Below, in pieces: positions 17,431-24,869 of a stretch of 64,000 bases of DNA. Each line of letters begins with the position of its first letter. Position 1 is the stretch's first letter. The stretch comes from Scleromatobacter humisilvae. GTDB lineage: Bacteria > Pseudomonadota > Gammaproteobacteria > Burkholderiales > Burkholderiaceae_C. Location of the stretch: positions 124,001 through 188,000 of the forward strand of contig NZ_JAJLJH010000008.1 of assembly GCF_023231945.1 (NCBI RefSeq). The letters run 5' to 3'. The translations under genes were made by a program, and so were the position numbers. The notes below the pieces were generated by a model. That model was given only the letters and a program-made list of their open reading frames with translations, had not been told where the DNA came from and made no database searches.

Positions 17431-19004
17431 TGCTTCACGTCCATGCCGGCATTGTCGACGTCGTCGGCCGGCTCGTCGATGCGCGGGGGCTCTCCGCGCG
17501 GCAACGTGAAGGCGAAGCGCGCGCCGCCCTCCGGCCGCGTCTCGCCCCTGATCGTGCCGCCATGCGCGGCGACGATGGCGCGGCAGATCGCCAGCCCCAG
17601 CCCGACGCCCGGGGTCGCGCTCTCGCGGCGGCCGCGCTCGAACTTCTCGAACATCAAGGCCTCGCGGCCGGGCGGCAGGCCCGGGCCCTCGTCGGCCACC
17701 CACACCTGCACCACGTCACCCGCTGTCGCCGCGCCCACGCTGACCGCGCTGCCGGCGGGCGTGTACTTGGCGGCGTTCTCCAGCAGGTTGGCCAGCACGC
17801 GCTCGATCAGCACGGCGTCGAAACGCAGCAGCGGCAGCCCGGGCGGCAGCGCGACGCGGATCGGATGGCGGCCGGCGAACAGCGCGCCGAGGCTGCGCAG
17901 CGCGCTGCCGACCACCTCCTCGAGCGGCTGCCACTGCAGGTTCAGCGCGATGCGGCCCGACTCGAGGCGGGCCATGTCCAGCAGGTTGCTGACCAGCGCG
18001 TTCATGCGCACGGCGGCCTCGCGCAGCGACTGCGCGATCTCGGCCTGCGCCGGCGCGAGCGCGGGCGGCGTGAGCTGCAGCGAATCGGCCATGCCGGCGA
18101 GCGCCGCCAGCGGCGTGCGCAGGTCGTGCGAGATCGCGCCCAGCAGCGCGTTGCGCAGCCGCTCGGTCTCCACCTGCACCGTCGTGTGCTGCGCGACGTC
18201 GACATAGTGGATGCGCTCCAGCGCGATCGCCAGCAGCGAGGCGAAGGTGTCGAGCAGCCGGCGCTGCTCCGGCAGTTCCAGCCGCCGCGGATCGCGCAGG
18301 GCCAGCGCGACGACGCCGCGCACGCGCATGGGCGCCTTGAGCGGCACGTAGCGCATCGCGCTGGCGGGCGCGGTCGCGGTGCCCTGCCCCGCGGCCTCGG
18401 CGTGGGCGAGCGTCCAGTGCGCGAGCCCGGCATCGACGCCGCTCGCCTCGGGCACGACGAGGCCGTCGTTGCCATCGAGCAGCAGGAAGACCGCGCGCGC
18501 CTCGAACTCGGCCTGCAGCATGCGCGTGCCGATCTCGACGATCTGCCCCGGCATCAGCGCGGCGGCGAGATCGCGCGACAGCTCGTACAGCGCCCGCACG
18601 CGACCCTCGCGCAGCGTGGCCACGCGGGCCTGCGCGGTGAGGCCGGCCGTCAGCTGGCCGACCACCAGCGCCACGATCAGCATCACCACGAAGGTGACGA
18701 GATACTGCACGTCCGCCACCACGAACGTGAAGCGCGGCGCGACGTCGAAGAAGTCGAACGCGGCGACGCTGACGAAGGCCGCGAGCACCGCCGGGCCGCG
18801 GCCGTAGCGCAGTGCCGAGAACACCACCGCCAGCAGAAGCAGCATGACGACGCTGGACGGCTCCAGAACGTGCAGCAGCGGCGCGGTGCCGAGGACGACG
18901 GCCGCGCACACCGCGACGCTTTTCGCATACGCCCGCCAGTCGCGCGCGCGACCCGCGTCGTCGCCCGCGAGCAGGTCGTCGGGATCGGGGTGGCGGTCGT
19001 TCAT
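17427..19004 (-). CDS. Short KdpD-type sensor histidine kinase (DUF4118, no N-terminal Kdp domain)
   Basis: 525 residues from the ATG at 19004; a GTG three codons upstream is the alternative. It begins with a short cytoplasmic tail and goes straight into the four-helix DUF4118 membrane domain (about 28-120, with FDFFDVAPRFTFVVAD). A GAF-like region (about 145-265), HisKA with ISHDLRTPLAAL (His 293) and HATPase (NLLENAAKYTP, DEGPGLPPG, GVGLGLAICRAIV) follow. Full-length KdpD is near 900 residues and carries an ATP-binding Kdp domain and a USP domain first; both are absent, and the preceding DNA belongs to another gene. It overlaps kdpE by ATGA. Confidence 0.87.
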   Translation of the reverse strand: MNDRHPDPDDLLAGDDAGRARDWRAYAKSVAVCAAVVLGTAPLLHVLEPSSVVMLLLLAVVFSALRYGRGPAVLAAFVSVAAFDFFDVAPRFTFVVADVQYLVTFVVMLIVALVVGQLTAGLTAQARVATLREGRVRALYELSRDLAAALMPGQIVEIGTRMLQAEFEARAVFLLLDGNDGLVVPEASGVDAGLAHWTLAHAEAAGQGTATAPASAMRYVPLKAPMRVRGVVALALRDPRRLELPEQRRLLDTFASLLAIALERIHYVDVAQHTTVQVETERLRNALLGAISHDLRTPLAALAGMADSLQLTPPALAPAQAEIAQSLREAAVRMNALVSNLLDMARLESGRIALNLQWQPLEEVVGSALRSLGALFAGRHPIRVALPPGLPLLRFDAVLIERVLANLLENAAKYTPAGSAVSVGAATAGDVVQVWVADEGPGLPPGREALMFEKFERGRRESATPGVGLGLAICRAIVAAHGGTIRGETRPEGGARFAFTLPRGEPPRIDEPADDVDNAGMDVKQ

Positions 19005-19038
19005 GGACGCCACTGTATCGGGCGCCAGGCCGCCTGGC

Positions 19039-21018
19039 TCAGTGGCGCAGGTCGAGCAGCGAGCGGATCTGCTGCAACAGGTTCAGCGGCCGCAGCGGCT
19101 TGCCGCAATGCAGGTCGAAGCCCGCGGCCAGCGCCTGGTCGCGATCCTGCGTGCGTGTGAACGAGGTCAGCGCGATCGCCGGCAGGCGCGGGCGCCGAGT
19201 CGGCTGCGTGGCCTCCTGGTGGCGGACTTCGCGGATCAGGTCGTAGCCGTCCTGGCCGGCCATGCCGATGTCGCTGATCAGCGCGTCGAAGGCGCGCGCC
19301 GACAGCAGTTGCAGCGCCGACGACACGTCGTGGGCCATGTGCACGACGGCACCCCGGTCGCTCAGAATGATGCGCAGCATCGCGCTCGCCTCGGGATCGT
19401 CGTCGACCACCAGCAGCTGCACGCCGTCGAGCGACGCCGGCGACATGTCGAGCGCCTCGCTGCCGTGGCTGGAATCGGGGTAGTCGGGATTGTCGGCGTG
19501 CACGGGATCGGCCGGCAGCCAGACCTCGAAGGTCGCGCCGCGCCCGACCCCGGCGCTCGCCGCCGACACCGTGCCGCCGTGCGCCTCCACCAGCTGCTTG
19601 ACGATGGACAGCCCCAGCCCGAGCCCGCCGCGCTGGCGGTTGCTCGCGGCGTCGCTCTGCGCGAAGCGGTCGAACACGAAGGGCAGGAACTCGGGCGCGA
19701 TGCCCTGGCCCTCGTCGGCCACGCGGATGCGCAGGCCACGCTCGTCCTGTTCGAGCGCGACGACGATGCGGCCGCCCGGCGGCGAGAACTTGATCGCGTT
19801 GCTCAGCAGGTTCCAGATCACCTGCTGCAGCCGCGACGCGTCGACGCGGATCGGCCGGTACGGCGGGCTCGCCTGCACGTCGATGACCGGGCCGCCGCCG
19901 TCGGCCGGCCGCATCGCGTTGACCGAGGCGACGATCTCGTCGACCGGATCGATCGTCACGAAGGTCAGCGGCAGCTTGCCGAGGTTCAGGCGCGACATGT
20001 CCAGCAGGTCGGAGATCATGCGCGCCTGCGTCGTGCCGTTGCGCTCGATGGCGGCCAGCCCGCGCATCGTCTCGGCGGAGCCGCCGCGCTGGCGCAGCAC
20101 GTGGGTCCAGCTCATGATCGCGTTCAGCGGCGTGCGCAGCTCGTGCGAGAGCACCGCGATGAAGTCGTCCTTCATGCGGCTCACCTGCTCGGCCTCGCTG
20201 CGCGCGATGCGCTCGCGATCGAGCAGCTGCTGGCGCTGGTGCTCGAGCGCGACGCGCTGCGAGACATCGGTGGCGATGGCCATCGTCACGCCCGGCTCGA
20301 TGTGCGGCGAGAAGCTCCACTCGACGTAGATCAGCGAGCCGTCGGGCCGCTGCATCGGCAGCTCGAGCGAGCTCGAGGGCGCGTCCGCGGCCACCGAGGA
20401 ACTGACGATCTTGTGCGCCCATTCGCGCGGCGCGAATTCGCTCAGCGCATGGCCGATCACCTCGCCATCGCCGCGCGCCATCATCTTCAGCATCGCCGGA
20501 TTGGCGTCGACCAGGCGGCCCTGGTCGTCGAGCAGCGCGATGCCGGCCTGCGCCTGCGCGTAGATCGCGCGGAACTTGGACTCGCTGCGCCGCATCGCCT
20601 CCTCGGCCACGCGCGTGCGCACCAGCGCCTGCACGGTGGCCACGAGCACGGCGGGCTCGACCGGGCGCGTGAGATAGGCATCGGCGCCGGAATCGAGGCC
20701 GCGCACCTTGTCCTCGTCGGTGACGTAGGCCGCGGTCAGGTGCAGCACGGGCAGGCGCGCGGTGCCGGGGCGCGAGCGCAGCATCGCGCACAGGTCGAAG
20801 CCGTCGATGTCGGGCAGGTGGACGTCCAGCACGACGGCGGAGATCGAATTGTCGGCGGCGGCCAGGCCATCGGCGCCGGTGGCCGCCTCGCGCGTGCGGA
20901 AGCCCGCGCTGCGCAGCTGGCGCGCCGTCGCATAGCGCGTGGCCGGGTTGTCGTCGATGATCAGCAGCTCGTGCTCGGATCGATCGATCGGCCGGAATTC
21001 GGGCTTCGCGTCAGTCAT
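19039..21018 (-). CDS. Hybrid sensor kinase REC-PAS-HisKA-HATPase-REC
   Basis: 659 residues, ATG at 21018 overlapping the upstream TGA (ATGA). Order: receiver (about 17-135, Asp 65 in VVLDVHLPD), PAS (about 145-255), HisKA with LSHELRTPLNAI (His 292), HATPase (LSNAIKFSPPGG, GGLGLGLSIVKQLVE), C-terminal receiver (LLVVDDDPEAS, SDIGMAGQDGYD, GKPLRP). No membrane segment, so it is soluble. The first receiver has Arg where the conserved Lys is expected (YLTRPVEP), which may alter its phosphorylation chemistry. It ends the six-gene stressosome operon and lacks a DNA-binding domain, so its output must be another protein. Confidence 0.93.
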   Translation of the reverse strand: MTDAKPEFRPIDRSEHELLIIDDNPATRYATARQLRSAGFRTREAATGADGLAAADNSISAVVLDVHLPDIDGFDLCAMLRSRPGTARLPVLHLTAAYVTDEDKVRGLDSGADAYLTRPVEPAVLVATVQALVRTRVAEEAMRRSESKFRAIYAQAQAGIALLDDQGRLVDANPAMLKMMARGDGEVIGHALSEFAPREWAHKIVSSSVAADAPSSSLELPMQRPDGSLIYVEWSFSPHIEPGVTMAIATDVSQRVALEHQRQQLLDRERIARSEAEQVSRMKDDFIAVLSHELRTPLNAIMSWTHVLRQRGGSAETMRGLAAIERNGTTQARMISDLLDMSRLNLGKLPLTFVTIDPVDEIVASVNAMRPADGGGPVIDVQASPPYRPIRVDASRLQQVIWNLLSNAIKFSPPGGRIVVALEQDERGLRIRVADEGQGIAPEFLPFVFDRFAQSDAASNRQRGGLGLGLSIVKQLVEAHGGTVSAASAGVGRGATFEVWLPADPVHADNPDYPDSSHGSEALDMSPASLDGVQLLVVDDDPEASAMLRIILSDRGAVVHMAHDVSSALQLLSARAFDALISDIGMAGQDGYDLIREVRHQEATQPTRRPRLPAIALTSFTRTQDRDQALAAGFDLHCGKPLRPLNLLQQIRSLLDLRH

Positions 21019-21896
21019 TCGCCAGGCGTTTCCTCGAGGGCGGCGTCGCTTGCGGACGGCAGGTGCAGCGGAATGGTGACGAAGAAGGTCGAGCCGCTGC
21101 CCAGTTCGCTGGTCAATCCTACCTTGCCGCCCAGCAGTTCGGCGAGCTGGCGGCTCAACGACAGACCGAGCCCGGTGCCGCGCAGCCGCTTCTGGATCGG
21201 CGAGTCGACCTGCGTGAAGTCGCGGAACATCGCCGCGTGGAACTTCGGGTCGATGCCGATGCCGTTGTCGGCGACGGCGAACGTGATCGTCTCGTCGCTG
21301 TTCTGCGTCGCGGACACGCGCACCTCGCCCTTGACGGTGAACTTCAGCGCGTTGGAGATGAAGTTGCGCAGGATCTGCGACAGCATCTTGTTGTCGGTGT
21401 AGAGCCGCGACGAGCGCTGCGGCTCCTCGAAGACCAGCGACACGTCGGGATTGGTCAGCACCGGCCGGAACATGCCGCGCAGCGCGGAGAACAGGTCCAC
21501 CATCTCGAACCACGCCGGCGAGATGTCGACGCGGCCGGCCTCCACCTTGGCGAGGTCGAGCAGGTCGTTGACCATCTCGGCGAACTCCTCGGCCGTCGAC
21601 TCGATGAAGCGCACCTGCTTTTCCTGCTCGGGCGTCAGCGGGCCGTCGACGCGATCCAGCAGCAGCCGGGCCAGGCTGCGCAGCGCCGAGATCGGGGTGC
21701 GGAACTCATGGCTCATGTAGGCCAGGAAGCGGCTCTTCAGGTCGGTGGCGCGCTGCAGTTGCTGCGCCTGGGTGTCGAGCTCGGCATACAGCGCGACGAC
21801 GCCCCGGTTGGTCTCGTCGAGCTCGATCTGCATCGCCTCGATCTGCTCGGTCAGCTCGGCGATGCGGGCGTTCGCTGCGGATTCGTCTTGCGCCAT
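21015..21896 (-). CDS. Soluble sensor histidine kinase of the stressosome operon
   Basis: 293 residues, ATG at 21896, one base from the stop of the upstream phosphatase gene. A coiled-coil N-terminus (about 1-50, RIAELTEQIEAMQIELDETN) leads into HisKA with YMSHEFRTPISAL (His 63) and a HATPase domain with N box LRNFISNALKFT and G boxes DNGIGI and GTGLGLSLSRQLAE. There is no membrane segment or obvious input domain, so its signal probably comes by protein contact, plausibly from the Rsb proteins encoded just before. It overlaps the hybrid kinase gene by ATGA. Confidence 0.92.
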   Translation of the reverse strand: MAQDESAANARIAELTEQIEAMQIELDETNRGVVALYAELDTQAQQLQRATDLKSRFLAYMSHEFRTPISALRSLARLLLDRVDGPLTPEQEKQVRFIESTAEEFAEMVNDLLDLAKVEAGRVDISPAWFEMVDLFSALRGMFRPVLTNPDVSLVFEEPQRSSRLYTDNKMLSQILRNFISNALKFTVKGEVRVSATQNSDETITFAVADNGIGIDPKFHAAMFRDFTQVDSPIQKRLRGTGLGLSLSRQLAELLGGKVGLTSELGSGSTFFVTIPLHLPSASDAALEETPGE

Positions 21897-21897
21897 C

Positions 21898-22911
21898 TCA
21901 GCCTCGTTTCAGGACGACGATGGTGACATCGTCATGGCCGCGCGTGAAGTCGCGCAGCAGCCAGCCGGCGATGACGGCCGGGTCGCATTGCAGCAGGCCG
22001 CCCACGTCCTTCAGAGTCCAGCGCGTGATCAGCCCGTCGGAGTGCAGCACGACGATCGAATGGTCCGGCCAGGAATAGCTGACGTCCTGCAGCTTGCGGA
22101 TCGCCAGGCCCAGCGTGCCGTGCTGCGACATCAGAGAGCGATCCTCGATGCCCGAGATCATGCGGCCGCTGATGTTGCCGGCCCCCGCGTAGACGACGGT
22201 GCCGGCGTTGGCATCGAGCTCGACGATGGAGACCGCCGCGCCCCGCGTCGAACGCAGCGCCGGATGCGCGCGCTCGAGCACGGTGGCCGGCGAGCCGCGC
22301 AGCGTGCCGAAGGCCTTCAGCGCCTCGGCCGCCGCCTCGGCCGCGACCGGTCCGTGGCCCAGGCCGTCGGCGACGATCACCGTCGCCTTGCCGTCGCCGT
22401 CGATGCGGACGTCCCAGGCATCGCCGCTGATCACCTCGCCGGGCGCGGCCAGGCAGATCCCCGCGTGCGCGAAACGCGCGCGAAAAGATGGCGAAGCCGG
22501 CGTGCCGGGCGATGGCACCCAGGTGCGCGAGAGGATGGCGGTGCCCTTGCCCGGGCTCGAGAACACCGAGAAGTCGGTCGACAGCCGCTGAACCGCGCCG
22601 AGGCCGGTGCCGGGCGTGCCGCCGCTCGAGTAGCCGTCGCGCAGGCAGCGCGCGACGTCGGCCATGCCCGGGCCGCTGTCGATGGCGATCACCTCCAGCT
22701 GGCAGCCCTCGTCGCTCCTGCGGCAGCCGATCAGCAGGCGGCCCTTCTGCGCGTGGCGCCAGAGGTTGTTGCCGAGCTCGGTGACGACGATCGCGACGCG
22801 GCCGCGCACGGTCTCGTCGAGGTCATGGTCGGTGGCGAGCCGGTTCGCCGCGCGGCGCGCCTCTCCGACCTGCGACTGCTCGGAGACCGGGACGTCGATG
22901 TGCGGGATCAC
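21898..22911 (-). CDS. RsbT-type ATPase fused to RsbX/PP2C-type phosphatase
   Basis: 337 residues, GTG start at 22911 three bases after the rsbT stop. The N-terminal half (about 1-135) is a GHKL ATPase like RsbW/RsbT (VTELGNNLWRHAQKG, IDSGPGMAD, GTGLGAVQRL). The C-terminal half (about 155-337) is a PP2C/SpoIIE-type phosphatase of RsbX class (GDAWDVR, VADGLGHGPVAAEAA, HSDGLITRW, GHDDVTIVVL). In stressosomes, RsbX-type enzymes dephosphorylate RsbR and RsbS to reset the complex. The fusion puts a kinase-like and a phosphatase domain in one chain. It is the fourth gene of the operon. Confidence 0.88.
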   Translation of the reverse strand: MIPHIDVPVSEQSQVGEARRAANRLATDHDLDETVRGRVAIVVTELGNNLWRHAQKGRLLIGCRRSDEGCQLEVIAIDSGPGMADVARCLRDGYSSGGTPGTGLGAVQRLSTDFSVFSSPGKGTAILSRTWVPSPGTPASPSFRARFAHAGICLAAPGEVISGDAWDVRIDGDGKATVIVADGLGHGPVAAEAAAEALKAFGTLRGSPATVLERAHPALRSTRGAAVSIVELDANAGTVVYAGAGNISGRMISGIEDRSLMSQHGTLGLAIRKLQDVSYSWPDHSIVVLHSDGLITRWTLKDVGGLLQCDPAVIAGWLLRDFTRGHDDVTIVVLKRG

Positions 22912-22914
22912 GCG

Positions 22915-23322
22915 CTACTTCCAGCGCGTGACGGTGACGCAGGTGCCCTCGCCGACGACCGTGCGGATCTCGAACTCGTTGACGAGCCGCTTGCTGCCCG
23001 ACAGGCCCACGCCCATGCCGGAGCCCGAGGTCCAGCCGTCGGTCAGCGCGAGGTCGACGTCGGGGATGCCGGGGCCCTTGTCCTCGAACCACAGCCGGAG
23101 GCCGGTCTTGATGCCTTGCGAGACGATCTCCCAGCGCATCTCGCCGCCGCCGCCATAGACGACGGTGTTGCGCGAGAGCTCGCTGGCCGCGGTGATCATC
23201 TTGGTCTGGTCGACCAGCGTCAGCTTGATCTGCTGCGTCAGCTTGCGCACCATCTGGCGGCTCATGACGATGTCGCGCTCGCCGAGCAGCGGCATCGAAC
23301 CGGTGGTGGGTTCAGTCGTCAA
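22915..23322 (-). CDS. rsbT: RsbT-like serine/threonine kinase (stressosome switch)
   Basis: 135 residues from a TTG at 23322 that overlaps the end of rsbS by 11 bases; the ATG at 23295 is the alternative start, and neither has a strong ribosome site. GHKL ATPase motifs are intact: N box AASELSRNTVVYGGGG, G1 DKGPGIPD, and GVGLSGSKRLVNEF. In known systems RsbT phosphorylates RsbR and RsbS in the stressosome and, once released, activates a downstream partner. No RsbU gene is present; the following genes encode the ATPase-phosphatase fusion and two histidine kinases. Confidence 0.92.
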   Translation of the reverse strand: MTTEPTTGSMPLLGERDIVMSRQMVRKLTQQIKLTLVDQTKMITAASELSRNTVVYGGGGEMRWEIVSQGIKTGLRLWFEDKGPGIPDVDLALTDGWTSGSGMGVGLSGSKRLVNEFEIRTVVGEGTCVTVTRWK

Positions 23323-23683
23323 TTTGGTTCCGATCGTCCGCGGCCAGCAGGGCCATGCCGCGTTCGACGTTGAGGGCGGTGCGCACGCCTTCGAGCGACA
23401 GCCCGAGTTCCACGAGCGTGATGGCCACGGCAGGCTGCATGCCCACCACCACCGTCGTGGCGTCGAGCACGCTGGCGATGCCCGAGATGCCGGCCAGCAT
23501 GCGGCCGACGAACGAGTCGACGATCTCGAGCGCCGAGATGTCGATCAGCACGCCGTGGGCGCCCGTCTTCTCGATCTGGGCGGAGAGGTCGTCCTGCAGC
23601 GCGAGCGCCACCTGGTCCTGCAGGTCGACCTGGATGGTCACCAGCAGCACCTTGCCCATCTTGAGGATAGGAATGCGTTCCAT
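23312..23683 (-). CDS. rsbS: RsbS-like STAS-domain stressosome scaffold protein
   Basis: 123 residues, ATG at 23683, nine bases after rsbR. It is a single STAS domain (about 5-105). The phospho-acceptor Ser is present at residue 57 in DISALEIVDSFVGRML, matching the target of RsbT in Bacillus RsbS. GGCHAACR-type gaps are absent and the length is normal for the family (about 120). With RsbR it should form the stressosome shell that holds RsbT. Confidence 0.94.
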   Translation of the reverse strand: MERIPILKMGKVLLVTIQVDLQDQVALALQDDLSAQIEKTGAHGVLIDISALEIVDSFVGRMLAGISGIASVLDATTVVVGMQPAVAITLVELGLSLEGVRTALNVERGMALLAADDRNQIDD

Positions 23684-23692
23684 GGCGCGGGC

Positions 23693-24541
23693 TCAGGCCT
23701 TGTTGCGCGAGATCGTCCAGCCCGCCTTCTTCATCGCCAGCGACAACGCATCGGCCAGGGACGCCTTGGTGGTGATGCCCTGCAGGTCGATGCCCAGGTG
23801 CACGATGGTCTGCGCGATCTGCGGGCGGATGCCGCTGATGATGCAGTCGGCGCCCATCAGGCGGATCGCCGTGACAGTCTTGAGCAAATGCTGCGCCACC
23901 AGCGTGTCGACGGTCGGCACGCCGGTGATGTCGATGATCGCGAGCTCGGAGCCGGTCTCGACGATGCGCGTCAGCAGCGACTCCATCACCAGCTGCGTGC
24001 GGCTCGAATCCAGCGTGCCGATCATCGGCACCGCCAGCACGCCTTCCCACAGCTTGACGACCGGCGTCGACAGCTCGAGCAGCTCCTGCTGCTGGCGATT
24101 GATGACTTCCTCGCGCGTGCGCTGGTAGGTGGTCACCGTGAACTGGGCCAGCTTGTCGACCAGCGTCGAGGCCGTCCAGGCGGCGTCGAACGCGACCTTG
24201 GGATCGCCGGCCAGCAGCTTCTGCAGGCCCGTGAACAGCGGCTTCTTGATGGCCATGACGAACTGGCTGGTATCGCCCGCCGACGCGCCCTGGGCGGCGC
24301 GCGACTGCGACAACGCGGCCAGCACCGAGCGCGTGCGGGCCCAGGCGGGGCCATCGGCCTGCGTCAGGTCGGCGTCCGACGTGACGGCGTCCTGCAGCGC
24401 GCCCAGCAGCTCGCGGGCGTCGTGCTGCGCGGTCGACGAACTGGCGCCGCCGCTGCCGGACACTTCGTCCAGCCAGGATTTCAGGAACTCGTCGGGCGCT
24501 GCCCGCAGCACCTGGTCGAAAGCCGTGTTCTCTTGTTTCAT
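23693..24541 (-). CDS. rsbR: RsbR-like stressosome sensor protein
   Basis: 282 residues, ATG at 24541 with AAGGGG seven bases upstream; a longer frame upstream is not supported. The N-terminal region (about 1-145) is a variable helical sensor domain, not a recognisable globin or PAS. The C-terminal STAS domain (about 155-278) carries IIDITGVPTVDTLVAQHLL and SGIRPQIAQTIVHLGI. Thr 213 and Thr 245 occupy the positions of the two phosphorylated threonines of Bacillus RsbR; this mapping is my own alignment by eye. It is the first gene of the six-gene operon and is divergent from rpoH. What it senses is unknown. Confidence 0.93.
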   Translation of the reverse strand: MKQENTAFDQVLRAAPDEFLKSWLDEVSGSGGASSSTAQHDARELLGALQDAVTSDADLTQADGPAWARTRSVLAALSQSRAAQGASAGDTSQFVMAIKKPLFTGLQKLLAGDPKVAFDAAWTASTLVDKLAQFTVTTYQRTREEVINRQQQELLELSTPVVKLWEGVLAVPMIGTLDSSRTQLVMESLLTRIVETGSELAIIDITGVPTVDTLVAQHLLKTVTAIRLMGADCIISGIRPQIAQTIVHLGIDLQGITTKASLADALSLAMKKAGWTISRNKA

Positions 24542-24869
24542 GCGGTAACCCCTTGAAGGTGGAGCAGCGTAACTCAACATGAGGATCGAGTCGCGTAGGA
24601 CAGGGTAGCGACCGGCGGCTGAACAGTCGTCTGGCGGGCAACCCATCCTTGTATCAGAGTCCAGGTGCGCGCTTTGCCCGAGCAAGTCGAAATATTTTCA
24701 TAGCGAGCGATACGCAACAACAACGAATGTGAGCGTTCGCTACCCTGAAAAGGCCTACCTCATGGACGATCTTGGGATCCACGCACTCGACGGAGGGGAT
24801 CAGCACTCCCTTGACGAGAGTGCTAATATTCGCGGAACCGAACGATCGAATCCCGATCAGACTGAGCAC
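24542..24869. promoter_or_regulatory. Divergent rsbR/rpoH regulatory region
   Basis: 328 bases without a gene between the rsbR and rpoH starts. It is visibly more A/T-rich in places than its surroundings (for example AATATTTTCAT near 24690). It must hold the promoters of both the stressosome operon and rpoH. The only element recognised with confidence is the CIRCE operator at 24800-24826. No clear sigma-70 or sigma-32 promoter for rsbR could be assigned by eye. Confidence 0.7.
24800..24826 (+). promoter_or_regulatory. CIRCE operator (HrcA site) upstream of rpoH
   Basis: The arms TCAGCACTC (24800-24808) and GAGTGCTAA (24818-24826) flank a 9-base spacer, matching the CIRCE consensus TTAGCACTC-N9-GAGTGCTAA with one mismatch. 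It ends 43 bases before the rpoH ATG. The right arm overlaps a possible extended -10 element (TGC then TAATAT, 24821-24829), so bound HrcA repressor would block initiation. HrcA is the heat-shock repressor of groESL and dnaK operons; the hrcA gene is not in the window. Confidence 0.88.

Noticed and set aside
18844-21402. An 852-codon plus-strand frame opposite the hybrid kinase
   Set aside because: It crosses the boundary between two real genes and has no domain pattern; it is an antisense shadow.
24729-24869. A 47-codon N-terminal extension of RpoH
   Set aside because: It would translate the CIRCE operator. The family N-terminus fits the ATG at 24870.
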